From Pseudomonadota bacterium (GTDB lineage Bacteria; Pseudomonadota; Gammaproteobacteria; Burkholderiales; Burkholderiaceae_C), in the NCBI GenBank assembly GCA_018241225.1, contig JAFEEG010000007.1:265806-329805 (forward strand): a stretch of DNA of 64,000 nt, in the 5' to 3' direction. Shown piece by piece: positions 16,901 to 27,310 of this stretch. Position numbers and translations under genes: made by a program. The notes under the pieces were generated by a model that ran no database searches, was not told the origin of the DNA, and worked only from the letters and a program-made list of their open reading frames with translations. Within the stretch, counting starts at the first letter, position 1. The number at the start of each line of letters is the position of its first letter.

Positions 16901-17884
16901 ATGAAATTCCACTTCGCCGCCATCAACCGCCGCTGCGCCCTGGCCGTGGCAGCCGCCGCCCTGCTGGTGGGCCAGAACGCCCTCGCGTGGACCGACAAGC
17001 CCGTCAAGCTGCTGGTGCCCGCACCGGCCGGCGGAACGGCCGACGTGTTCGCACGCCTCATCAGCGACCAGCTGTCCGCCGAGATCGGCCAGCCCGTGGT
17101 CGTCGAGAACAAGCCTGGCGCAGGTGGCGCCATTGCCGTGCAGGCACTGCGCTCCGCGCCGGCCAACGGCCAGACGCTGCTGGTGTGCGCGAGCAACGTG
17201 CTGACCGAGGTGCCGCACGTGCTCAAGAGCAACTTCGACCCGCTCAAGGACGTGACGCCTGTGGCCGCGCTGGCCAAGGGCACCATGGTGCTGGTCGGTT
17301 CGCCCACGCTGCCGGCCACGGACGTCAAGAGCCTGGTGGCCTACTTCAAGAGCCACCCGGGTGGAAACTTCGCCTCCTACAGCGCCGGCACCAGCTCGCA
17401 GTATGCTGGCCTGATCTTCAGCCAGAAGGCGGGCCTGGACCTGCAGCACGTGCCCTTCCCGGGCTCGCCGCCCGCGTTGGTCGAGCTGATGGCCGGCCGC
17501 ATCCCGGTCATGTTCGACGGCCTGACCACCTCCAAGGCGCTGATCGCCAACGGCAAGCTCAAGGTCTTCGGCGTGGCCGCCAAGGCGCGCTCGCCCCAGC
17601 TGCCCGACGTGCCGACGATGGCCGAGCAAGGCTATCCGGAGCTGGACTTCGGCAACTGGATGGGCGTGATCGCCTCCAGCGGCACTTCGCCCGAGCTCGT
17701 GGCCAAGATCCACGCTGCACTGGCCCGCATCGGCGCCAACCCCAAGGTGCGCGAGCGCCTGACGGCCAACGGCTTCGATCCGATCGAAGACCAGTCGGCC
17801 GACAAGCTGGCCCAGTCGGTCAAGGCCGAGTACGAGCGCAATGGCGCCATCGTCAAGGCCTTCGACATCAAGCTGAACAACTGA
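16901..17884 (+). CDS. Bug-family (TctC-like) periplasmic solute-binding receptor
   Basis: A 327-residue periplasmic receptor with a signal peptide (LAVAAAALLVGQNALA). The Bug core is WTDKPVKLLVPAPAGGTADVFAR, VVVENKPGAGGAIAVQAL and YSAGTSSQYAGL. The start follows AAGGAGACAAGCC. It is monocistronic and orphan, with no TctAB. The AraC half-site pair just upstream ties it to the divergent BKACE operon, which already contains a second Bug gene. Two receptors in one regulon may bind related ligands. It converges with the DapA-like gene 13 bp away. Confidence 0.93.
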   Translation: MKFHFAAINRRCALAVAAAALLVGQNALAWTDKPVKLLVPAPAGGTADVFARLISDQLSAEIGQPVVVENKPGAGGAIAVQALRSAPANGQTLLVCASNVLTEVPHVLKSNFDPLKDVTPVAALAKGTMVLVGSPTLPATDVKSLVAYFKSHPGGNFASYSAGTSSQYAGLIFSQKAGLDLQHVPFPGSPPALVELMAGRIPVMFDGLTTSKALIANGKLKVFGVAAKARSPQLPDVPTMAEQGYPELDFGNWMGVIASSGTSPELVAKIHAALARIGANPKVRERLTANGFDPIEDQSADKLAQSVKAEYERNGAIVKAFDIKLNN

Positions 17885-17897
17885 GTCCCGCTTGGGT

Positions 17898-18782
17898 CTA
17901 GAGCCGGCGAAGCGCCTGCTCGACCTGCACTCGCAACGACGCGCCTGCCGGTGTCATCGGCAGGCGCAGTTCGTCTGCAATCCATCCTTCGTGCGCCAGG
18001 GCGGCCTTCAGCGGGCCCGGGTTCGGCTCGGCGAAGAGCAGCTCGACCAGCGGCAGCAGTGGCTGCCATAGCTCGCGAGCCTGCGCCAGCTGGCCTTGCC
18101 GGATCAGCTCGATCACCTGCACGAAGCGTTCCGTCTTCAGGTGTGCGCTGGCAGCAATCGCGCCAGCACCGCCAAGCGCCACCGTGGTAAAGACCTGGGC
18201 GTCCTCGCCGGCCAGCACTTGCAAGCGGCCGTCGGCAATCAGCGTCTGCGTCTTGCGCGCATCGCCGCCGCAGTCCTTGATGGCGCGGATGCGCGGGTGC
18301 GCGGCCAATGCCAGCAGGGTGTCGAGCGACAGCGTGGCACCCGTGCGATAGGGAATGTCGTAGATCACGACCGGCGCTTCGCTGGCTTGCGCGATCGTCT
18401 CGAACCAGTGGATCAGGCCGGACTGCGCGGGGCGGATGTAGCTCGGCGCCGGCACCAGCAGGCCCGCCAGCGGCCGGGAAAACAGGCGGTCGACCCAGCC
18501 CAGCATCTTGCCCAGGTGGTAGCCGCTCACGCCCATCATCCGGGGCAGTTCGGGGGCGGCCTCGATCACCGTGTCGAGCACGGCCAGTTGCTCGTCCTCG
18601 TCAAGCGCGGCGGCTTCTCCGGTGGAGCCGCAGACCACGAAGCCGGCGATGCCGGAGCCGGCCAGCCGGCGGGTGAGCTCGGCCAGGGCCGCATGGTCCA
18701 CCGCGCCGCCGCGAAAGGGCGTGACCAGGGGAATCCAGAGGCCGGAAAAATCCGGGGTGGCAGGTAAGGCGGGTTGTTGCAC
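17898..18782 (-). CDS. DapA-like class I aldolase/dehydratase (dihydrodipicolinate synthase family)
   Basis: A 294-residue TIM-barrel enzyme that forms a Schiff base with a keto acid. The key residues are visible: GSTGEAAAL (pyruvate carboxylate binding), Y141 in YDIPYRTG and the Schiff-base lysine K169 in RAIKD. The start is taken as the GTG with AAGGATC seven bases upstream; an ATG 19 codons earlier gives an unrelated extension. It could be a true DapA for lysine synthesis or a catabolic homologue. Its place among accessory genes between moaD and moaE favours the second, without proof. Confidence 0.85.
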   Translation of the reverse strand: MQQPALPATPDFSGLWIPLVTPFRGGAVDHAALAELTRRLAGSGIAGFVVCGSTGEAAALDEDEQLAVLDTVIEAAPELPRMMGVSGYHLGKMLGWVDRLFSRPLAGLLVPAPSYIRPAQSGLIHWFETIAQASEAPVVIYDIPYRTGATLSLDTLLALAAHPRIRAIKDCGGDARKTQTLIADGRLQVLAGEDAQVFTTVALGGAGAIAASAHLKTERFVQVIELIRQGQLAQARELWQPLLPLVELLFAEPNPGPLKAALAHEGWIADELRLPMTPAGASLRVQVEQALRRL

Positions 18783-19090
18783 GCGAGATCCTTTTTTCGT
18801 GGGCAGGCATCGACCGATGGAAGAACCACCGTCGGACACGCGCGCAGCACTGGCAGGAAAAAGGGGGAGGTCAACCAGCCGGCTCCGTCGCTCATCCGAC
18901 GACGGAACCGAAGCTCCGGTCAGACGAGCTCAGGTTTTTTGGAGGCTTTGCCCAGCTGGCGCACTTGCGCGCACGAGCGGCCTTCGGGCGAAGGCGTCGA
19001 CGCGTGGGCAAGGCAGATGGGCATGTCCGCAGTGTAGCGGTTCGTGCGAGGCGCAGATTCCCGAGTCGCCCAGGTGCCACAATTCGGCCA
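18783..19090. other. 308-bp stretch upstream of moaE without a confident gene
   Basis: This is the divergent space between the DapA-like gene and moaE. It holds the ribosome-binding site of the former (AAGGATC). On the minus strand there is a 34-codon ORF (19024-18920) that has no Shine-Dalgarno and was not accepted. A stem GGTTCCGTCG/CGACGGAGCC without a U-tract also lies on that strand. A CACAAT hexamer 8 bp before the moaE ATG could be a -10 box, which would give a nearly leaderless moaE mRNA. Confidence 0.4.
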
Positions 19091-19576
19091 ATGAGCCAGC
19101 CGCGCGTTTTCATCCAGACCCAGGACTTCGATCTGCAGACCGAGATTGCGGCCTTGCGCGGCCAGGACGCGCGCGTGGGCGCAGTCTGCAGCTTCATCGG
19201 CACCGTGCGCGACCGCAACGACGGCAGCGCCGTGGCGTCGATGGAGCTGGAGCACTACCCCGGCATGACCGAGAAAGCTATCGAGTCCATGATCGACGAG
19301 GCTCACCGTCGGTTCGACATACTGGGCGCACGCGTGATCCACCGCGTAGGCCTGCTGCAGCCGCTGGACCAGATCATGATGGTGGCCGTTGTCTCCGCCC
19401 ACCGCGGCGAAAGCTTCCAGGCCTGCGAGTTCCTCATGGACTACCTGAAGACCCAGGCGCCTTTCTGGAAGAAGGAAGACACGCCCCAGGGCGCACGCTG
19501 GGTCGACGCCCGCGTGACTGACGACAAGGCCGCGCAGCGCTGGGGCCTGGCCAGCGACAACAGCGCGGTGCGCTGA
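19091..19576 (+). CDS. moaE: Molybdopterin synthase catalytic subunit MoaE
   Basis: A 161-residue subunit that, with MoaD, converts precursor Z to molybdopterin. Conserved segments are VGAVCSFIGTVRDRN, LEHYPGMTEKAIE, IHRVGLLQPLDQIMMVAV and the catalytic-lysine region FLMDYLKTQAPFWKKE. The ATG of MSQPRVF is used; no good Shine-Dalgarno precedes it. It is separated from moaD by seven unrelated genes, so it needs its own promoter, and its stoichiometry with MoaD cannot rest on one transcript. Confidence 0.95.
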   Translation: MSQPRVFIQTQDFDLQTEIAALRGQDARVGAVCSFIGTVRDRNDGSAVASMELEHYPGMTEKAIESMIDEAHRRFDILGARVIHRVGLLQPLDQIMMVAVVSAHRGESFQACEFLMDYLKTQAPFWKKEDTPQGARWVDARVTDDKAAQRWGLASDNSAVR

Positions 19577-19597
19577 TGCCGCCGCCATCGCGCAGGC

Positions 19598-20581
19598 CTA
19601 CTGCGCCTTGAACCCGCTGGCCTGGATGATGCGTTCCCACGTCTGCGTGTAGGTGCGCACGCGCCCGGCAAACTGGCCCTGCGGCTCGTAGCCCACAGTC
19701 AGGCCCAGCGCAGTGAGCCGCTCCTTCACGTCCGGCATGGCGACCACCTTGGCCAGCGCCGCGCCGAAGCGGTCGATGAAGGCCTGCGGCGTGCCCACCG
19801 GCGCGAAGATTCCGTAGTAGGGCAGGTCGTCCAGGTTGGTAAAGCCCAGCTCGGCAAAAGTGGGCACCTGCGGCAGCAGCGCCTGGCGCTTGGCGCCGAT
19901 GGTGGCCACGATGCGCAACTTGCCCGCCTTGTGGTTCTCGATGAAGTCGGGCACCGAGCCGATGCCGGCATGGATCTGGTTGCCCAGCATGTCGGACATC
20001 ATGGGCGCGCTGCCGCGGTAGGGGGCGCTTTGCAGGTCCAGCTTGTACTTGTCGCCCACCATCTTCACCAGGAACTCGGGAATGGAGGCCGGCGCGGGAA
20101 TGCCGATGGTGTCCTTGCCGCCGCTCTTGCTGCGCACCCAGGCCACGTACTCGGGCACCGACTTGCCCGGCGTGCCGCCCGACAGGGCCAGTGCGTTGGC
20201 GAAGGTGGCAAAGCCGGCCACCGGAACAAAGTCCGTGGCGGGGTTGAACCCGGGGTTCTTGACCACCTGCGGCAGGATGGAGATGCTGTGGTCATGCGAG
20301 AGGAACAGCGTGTGCCCGTCGGGGGCGGCCGTCTTCAGCGCCTGCGCGGCAATCTGCCCACCCGCGCCGCCGCGGTTTTCCACCACCACCGGCGTGCCCA
20401 GCTCGTCCTTGAGCTTTTCGCCCAGAAGGCGGGCAATGGCGTCGGTGCCACCGCCGGCCGGAAAGCCCACCAGGATGCGGATGGGTGTGCCGCCGCCCTG
20501 GGCACGCGCCAGGCCCGGCAGCGCTGCCAGGGGGCCCAAGGCCAGGGCCCCGGTCAGTACACCACGTCTTGAAAGGGACAT
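19598..20581 (-). CDS. Bug-family (TctC-like) solute-binding receptor with Tat-like signal
   Basis: A 327-residue receptor. The N-terminus LSRRGVLTGALALG has a twin-arginine pair before a hydrophobic stretch, suggesting Tat rather than Sec export. The Bug core is TPIRILVGFPAGGGTDAIAR and VVVENRGGAGGQIAAQAL. It is monocistronic, orphan, and sits between moaE and clpB on the opposite strand. No regulator is adjacent. The ligand is unknown. Confidence 0.92.
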   Translation of the reverse strand: MSLSRRGVLTGALALGPLAALPGLARAQGGGTPIRILVGFPAGGGTDAIARLLGEKLKDELGTPVVVENRGGAGGQIAAQALKTAAPDGHTLFLSHDHSISILPQVVKNPGFNPATDFVPVAGFATFANALALSGGTPGKSVPEYVAWVRSKSGGKDTIGIPAPASIPEFLVKMVGDKYKLDLQSAPYRGSAPMMSDMLGNQIHAGIGSVPDFIENHKAGKLRIVATIGAKRQALLPQVPTFAELGFTNLDDLPYYGIFAPVGTPQAFIDRFGAALAKVVAMPDVKERLTALGLTVGYEPQGQFAGRVRTYTQTWERIIQASGFKAQ

Positions 20582-20630
20582 CGTCGACTCCAATGCTTCG
20601 TTTGAAAACGGCCATCGGCGGTGCCCGCCG

Positions 20631-20661
20631 CCCTTGAATTGGCCTGCCAAGGCCCTATTTT
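20631..20661 (+). promoter_or_regulatory. Sigma-32-type heat-shock promoter of clpB
   Basis: CCCTTGAA is followed by a 14-bp spacer and CCCTATTT. This closely matches the RpoH consensus (CTTGAA, 13-15 bp, CCCCATnT). The ClpB ATG lies 21 bp after the -10 element with AGGAA between, so the leader would be very short. Heat-shock control of clpB is well established in proteobacteria; use of this site here is inferred. Confidence 0.65.
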
Positions 20662-20681
20662 GAGTGCAGGAATCAAAGCAA

Positions 20682-23306
<2,625 letters not shown>

Positions 23307-23312
23307 ACACGG

Positions 23313-23660
23313 ATGTTCAATTTTCTACTTCGCGTTGTCCTGATCCTGATGGGCCTGGTGTTCGCCGCCAGCATCGCTTTTGCGGTGCTGCTGCTGGCGG
23401 CGCTGTGGGCCCTGCGCTATGGCTGGGCCAAGCTGACCGGGCAACCGGTCAACCCCTGGGTCATGCGCTTTTCCCCGGGGCAGGGCTTCGACCGTTTCCG
23501 TGCGGCGGCGGCAGCCCGAAAGGGCGAGCCCACCGCCGCCGATGTCACCGCCGCACGCGCGCGCGGCGAATCGGTGAGCAGCCCGGTGGCCAACCTGGGC
23601 CGCGCCGGTGTGACCGACGTGACCGACGTGCGTTCGCGCCCCGTCGACGGTCAGGGCTGA
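23313..23660 (+). CDS. Small single-pass membrane protein of unknown function
   Basis: A 115-residue protein with one long hydrophobic segment near the N-terminus (residues about 4-34, ending at LWALRYGW). A polar, Ala/Arg-rich tail follows, predicted to lie in the cytoplasm. No enzyme motif is seen and no named family was recognised. It starts 6 bp after the clpB stop, so it is probably read from the heat-shock transcript and may be stress-induced; that is inference. It converges with the PheC-like gene 3 bp away. Confidence 0.75.
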   Translation: MFNFLLRVVLILMGLVFAASIAFAVLLLAALWALRYGWAKLTGQPVNPWVMRFSPGQGFDRFRAAAAARKGEPTAADVTAARARGESVSSPVANLGRAGVTDVTDVRSRPVDGQG

Positions 23661-23663
23661 GGC

Positions 23664-24443
23664 CTACTTCAGCCACTTGTCCGCGGCCTGCTTGAGCGTT
23701 CCGCGCTTGTCCAGCAGGTCCCAGGTGAAGCCCATCACCCGCGTGTAGTCCGCGTCGTCCGCGGGCAGCATGAAGCCCAGCCAGTTGGTGGGCGTCAGCG
23801 GTGCGTCCAGGTACGCGGCGTAAAGGCGCGGGTCGGCCTTGCTGTAGTGCAGGGCCTCGTAGGTCTCGGTGATCATCGCGTCGCCCTTGCCCTCGGCAAT
23901 GAGTCCCGGAATCTCGGCGTTCTTCTCATGCGTGCTCACCTGCGCGGCCTTCAGGTTGGCCAGCACGTAGGCTTCGTTGGTGCCGCCGGGGTTCTTGATC
24001 ACGCGCACGGTGGGCTGGTTCAGGTCTTCGGGCTTGGCGAACTTGGCCTTGTCGGCCGCGCGCACCAGCGCCACCTTTCCGAACGGTGCGTAGCCCGGCA
24101 GCATGGCCACCTGGCGAATGCGAGTGACGTTGCGGGTAATGCCGCCCACGGCCACGTCGAACTTGTCGGACTGGATGTCCTTCATCAGGTTCGGCCAGCT
24201 GGTCTGCACGTATTCCACCTTCACGCCCAGCTCCTTGGCCATGGCTTCGATCACGTCGATGTCGTGGCCCGCAAAGCCGGCATCGGTCTTGATGGCGAAG
24301 GGCCGGTAGTCGCCCGGCGTGCCGACCCGGAGCACCTTGCTTTCCATGATCTTGTCCAGGCGCGGGCCGGCCTGGGCAGCGTGGGTGAAACCGAGGGCGG
24401 CCAGCGCGATGGCCGCCAGGGCGAGGATCCGCTTGGTAATCAC
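23664..24443 (-). CDS. PheC-like periplasmic protein (amino-acid SBP fold; possible cyclohexadienyl dehydratase)
   Basis: A 259-residue protein with a signal peptide (ALGFTHAAQA) and the type II periplasmic-binding fold. It closely resembles Pseudomonas PheC, which evolved from an amino-acid receptor and dehydrates prephenate/arogenate. Shared motifs are TPGDYRPF, TSWPNLM, NPGGTNE and MITETYEA, whose E196 aligns with the glutamate PheC needs for catalysis. It could be a dehydratase giving phenylpyruvate in the periplasm or a plain receptor. No ABC permease gene is adjacent, which favours the enzyme or an orphan receptor. Confidence 0.75.
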   Translation of the reverse strand: MITKRILALAAIALAALGFTHAAQAGPRLDKIMESKVLRVGTPGDYRPFAIKTDAGFAGHDIDVIEAMAKELGVKVEYVQTSWPNLMKDIQSDKFDVAVGGITRNVTRIRQVAMLPGYAPFGKVALVRAADKAKFAKPEDLNQPTVRVIKNPGGTNEAYVLANLKAAQVSTHEKNAEIPGLIAEGKGDAMITETYEALHYSKADPRLYAAYLDAPLTPTNWLGFMLPADDADYTRVMGFTWDLLDKRGTLKQAADKWLK

Positions 24444-24508
24444 TGGCGTGTGTCTCCGTTGTAGTAGTCGCCGCGGCGCGGCGCGGGTCGCAGCTTAACG
24501 CTGCGCGC

Positions 24509-24576
24509 TGCTGCATTGCAGCAAGAAAAACCAACCTTTTGTTGGGGCACCGCTGGCGCCGTCGCTGATGCAATGC
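24509..24576. promoter_or_regulatory. Two inverted GCATTGCA boxes in the PheC-like/SDR divergent region
   Basis: A 15-bp palindrome, TGCTGCATTGCAGCA, contains GCATTGCA. A second copy in inverted orientation (TGCAATGC) lies 56 bp downstream, 39 bp before the first SDR start. A small stem CCAAC-CTTTT-GTTGG lies between. These could bind a regulator of the acyl-CoA operon, perhaps the MalT-like protein encoded downstream. Confidence 0.3.
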
Positions 24577-24614
24577 CTGAACGCGTGGATCGAAACGCGA
24601 ACAGGAGACAACCC

Positions 24615-25376
24615 ATGATCGAACTGCAGGGCCGACGAGCCCTCGTGACGGGAGCGGCGCAAGGCCTGGGCCTGGCCATAGCCCGCTTGTTCGTTGAACG
24701 CGGTGCGCAGGTGATGCTCGCCGACATCGACGAGGCGGGCGCCGCCAGGGCGGCCGATGCGCTGGGGCCCATGGCCCGCTCGGTGCGCTGCAACGTGACT
24801 TCGGCGGCCGACCTCGACGGCGCTGTCGCGGCCACGGTCAAGGCCTTCGGCGGCATGGACACCCTCATCAACAACGCCGGCATCGAGATCGTCAAGCCGC
24901 TGCTGGACCACTCGGAAGAAGAGTTCGAGCGGATCATGGCCATCAACGTCAAGGGCGTGTTCCTGGGCATGAAGCAGTCGCTGGGCGCGCTGGTGGCTTC
25001 GGGGCGCGGCTCGATCGTCAACATCTCTTCGCTGGCGGGCACCAATGGCGTGCCGCTGTTCGGCTGCTATGCGGCCTCCAAGGCCGCGGTGCTGCAGCTC
25101 ACCCGCACCGCGGCGGCCGAGCTCAAGCCGGCCGGCGTGCGCGTCAATGCGGTGTGCCCTGGCTTCGTGGGCACGGCCATGGTCGAGCGCCTCATTCCCA
25201 CGGTGGAAGCCGCCGTGGGCGTTCCCTTCGATGCGCTGGTGGCCGTCAAGCAAGGCCGCCTGGGCACGGCGCAGGAGGTGGCCGAGATGGTCGCCTTCCT
25301 CGCCTCCGACGCCGCCAGCTGGACCACCGGCTCCCACTACATCCTGGACGGCGGTCTTTCCGCTGGATTGCTATGA
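24615..25376 (+). CDS. SDR family oxidoreductase
   Basis: A 253-residue classical short-chain dehydrogenase. The cofactor motif is TGAAQGLG, then NNAG, and the catalytic Ser in IVNISSLAG and YAASK. An acidic Asp after strand 2 (MLADIDEAG) favours NAD over NADP. It begins after ACAGGAGACAACCC and is first gene of an operon with a second SDR, a reductase, an acyl-CoA ligase and a thiolase. Its likely role is a 3-hydroxyacyl-CoA or cyclic-alcohol dehydrogenase step; the substrate is unknown. Confidence 0.9.
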   Translation: MIELQGRRALVTGAAQGLGLAIARLFVERGAQVMLADIDEAGAARAADALGPMARSVRCNVTSAADLDGAVAATVKAFGGMDTLINNAGIEIVKPLLDHSEEEFERIMAINVKGVFLGMKQSLGALVASGRGSIVNISSLAGTNGVPLFGCYAASKAAVLQLTRTAAAELKPAGVRVNAVCPGFVGTAMVERLIPTVEAAVGVPFDALVAVKQGRLGTAQEVAEMVAFLASDAASWTTGSHYILDGGLSAGLL

Positions 25377-26143
25377 GCGATACGAAGCTGCTTCAAGACA
25401 AGGTCGCCATCGTCACCGGCGCGGGGCGTGGCCTGGGCGAGGCCGTGGCGCGCGCCTATGCCGCCGAGGGCGCGAAGGTGGTGGTCTCCGACATCGACGC
25501 CGCGGCCGCGCAGAAGGTGGCCGACTTGCTGCCCGGCGCCATTGCCGTGGCGTGCGATGTGCGTGACTCGGCGCAGGTCAAGGCATTGGTCGATGCGGCC
25601 GTGAGCAAGCATGGCCGCCTGGACATCATGGTTCCCAATGCCGGCGTGGCGCGCGTGGCGCCGCTGGTGGCCACCAGCTATGAGGAGTGGCGCGAGGTCA
25701 CCTCGGTCAACCTCGACGGCGTGTTCCTGTGCATTCGCCATGCGGCGCCGGCCATCATCGCCGCGGGCGGCGGCAGCATCGTCAACATGGCCTCGGTCAC
25801 GGCCAAGGCGGCGTGCGCGCTCATCGGCAGCTACGCGGCGGCCAAGGCCGGCGTGGTCTCGCTCACGCAGACAGCGGCCATCGAGCTGCGCGCGCACAAC
25901 GTGCGGGTCAACGCCATCCTGCCGGCCTTCATCGACACCGAGCTCGTGACTTCGCATATCGCCGAGTTCGAGGCGCAGCTCAAGCTGCCCGACTTCGCCG
26001 CCGTGGTGGCGCAGCGCCAGGGGCGCTACGGCAAGCCGGAAGAGGTGGCCAACCTGGCCGTGTTCCTGGCCAGCGACCGGTCGAGTTTTTCCAACGGCAG
26101 CGGCTTCGTGCTGGACGGCGGCGTCAGCTCGTCGCTGCTCTGA
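25373..26143 (+). CDS. SDR family oxidoreductase
   Basis: A 256-residue classical SDR, a diverged partner of the preceding one. The motifs are TGAGRGLG, PNAG (instead of NNAG), NMASVTAKA and YAAAK. VSDIDAAAA suggests NAD use. The ATG overlaps the stop of the upstream SDR (ATGA), so the two are translationally coupled. Two SDRs side by side suggest two hydroxyl/keto oxidations, or one SDR acting as a hydratase/dehydrogenase pair with a missing enzyme elsewhere. Confidence 0.9.
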   Translation: MSDTKLLQDKVAIVTGAGRGLGEAVARAYAAEGAKVVVSDIDAAAAQKVADLLPGAIAVACDVRDSAQVKALVDAAVSKHGRLDIMVPNAGVARVAPLVATSYEEWREVTSVNLDGVFLCIRHAAPAIIAAGGGSIVNMASVTAKAACALIGSYAAAKAGVVSLTQTAAIELRAHNVRVNAILPAFIDTELVTSHIAEFEAQLKLPDFAAVVAQRQGRYGKPEEVANLAVFLASDRSSFSNGSGFVLDGGVSSSLL

Positions 26144-26173
26144 GCCCAGCAAGATTCCTAGGAGACATTCAAC

Positions 26174-27304
26174 ATGAGCAAGAAACCAGTGGTGGTCTAC
26201 GGCGCCTCCGGCTACACCGGGCGCCTGGTGTGCGAATACCTGCGCGAGTACAACATTCCCTTCGTTGCCGCAGGCCGCAGCGCCGAGAAGATCGAGGCGG
26301 CGATGAAGTCCAACGTGCCCGGCATCGAGACCGCGAGCTACGAGGTGGTGGAGGTGGCGCATTCGGTGAAGGCGCTGACCGAGCTGTTCAACGGTGCGTC
26401 GGTGGTGCTCAACACGGTGGGGCCTTTCGCCAAGTTCGGTCCCGAGGTGGTCGAGGCCTGCCTGGCGGCCAAGTGCCACTACACCGATACCACCGGCGAG
26501 CAGGACTGGCTCATCACGCTGGACAACGAATGGGGCGCCAAGTTCGCCGAAAAGGGTTTGTTGCTGTCACCGGGCCTGGCCCAGATGTACACCACAGGGG
26601 AGATCGCGGCCCAACTGTGCCTGGAGACACCGGGGCTCGACACGCTGGAGATCGCCGTGTTCTGGGGCGGCAGCCCCACCATCGCGTCGACGCAGACCAT
26701 CCTGGTCAACGCGGCGACGTCCAAGGCCTTCTACCTGGAGCAGAACCAGTTCAAGGAATGGCAGCCGGACGCGGGCCTGTACCAGCTGGCCATTCCGGGC
26801 CAGCATGAAATGGCACTGGCGCTGCCCTGGGGCGGCACCTCGCACCCGGTGTGGTTCAAGCGCGATCCGCGCGTGGCCAACGTGAAGGTGCTGGGCGGCG
26901 TGTTCAACAAGCCGTTGATGCTGGGCGTGCCGCAGATCGTGGCGGCCGCGCTCAAGGCCACCGAGGGCATGAACGACAACGACCGCTATGCGGCGCTGGC
27001 ACAGACGGCCGCCAGCGTGATGAACACCATGCCGCCGCGCGAGAACCCGCGCATCAACAAGTCGGTCGATTCGGTGCATGCCTCGGGGCCGCTGGGCCGC
27101 GTGCACTGCGTGATCTTCGGCAACTGCAACTACAAGCAGACAGGCCTGCTGAATGCCTATGCCGCGGCCTCGCTGCTGCAGCAGCCGCCGAAGCGCGCCG
27201 GCTTTGCCTCGGGCTGCCAGGCCTTCGGGCACCACGAGCTGCTGGGCGTGCTGCGCAGCTTCGGCCTGGTGCAGTCGCCCGTCATCACCCGCGCCGTGGA
27301 CTGA
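26174..27304 (+). CDS. Saccharopine-dehydrogenase-fold reductase (trans-acting enoyl reductase-like)
   Basis: A 376-residue protein with an N-terminal NAD(P)-binding Rossmann motif, VVVYGASGYTGRLVCEYL, and the family segment VVLNTVGPFAKFGPEVVEAC followed by CHYTDTTGEQDW. These mark the saccharopine dehydrogenase-like group, which includes the trans-acting enoyl reductases of lipid synthesis in mycobacteria and many uncharacterised proteins. AGGAG precedes the start. In this operon it may reduce or saturate an acyl-CoA intermediate. A saccharopine (lysine) role is unlikely here. Confidence 0.85.
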   Translation: MSKKPVVVYGASGYTGRLVCEYLREYNIPFVAAGRSAEKIEAAMKSNVPGIETASYEVVEVAHSVKALTELFNGASVVLNTVGPFAKFGPEVVEACLAAKCHYTDTTGEQDWLITLDNEWGAKFAEKGLLLSPGLAQMYTTGEIAAQLCLETPGLDTLEIAVFWGGSPTIASTQTILVNAATSKAFYLEQNQFKEWQPDAGLYQLAIPGQHEMALALPWGGTSHPVWFKRDPRVANVKVLGGVFNKPLMLGVPQIVAAALKATEGMNDNDRYAALAQTAASVMNTMPPRENPRINKSVDSVHASGPLGRVHCVIFGNCNYKQTGLLNAYAAASLLQQPPKRAGFASGCQAFGHHELLGVLRSFGLVQSPVITRAVD

Positions 27305-27310
27305 ACACCC

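Noticed and set aside
18920..19024. 34-codon minus-strand ORF upstream of moaE ending in LGKASKKPELV
   Set aside because: It has no Shine-Dalgarno, no recognisable family and an unremarkable composition. A TACACT hexamer just before the ATG could be a -10 box for a leaderless message, but the -35 region is poor.
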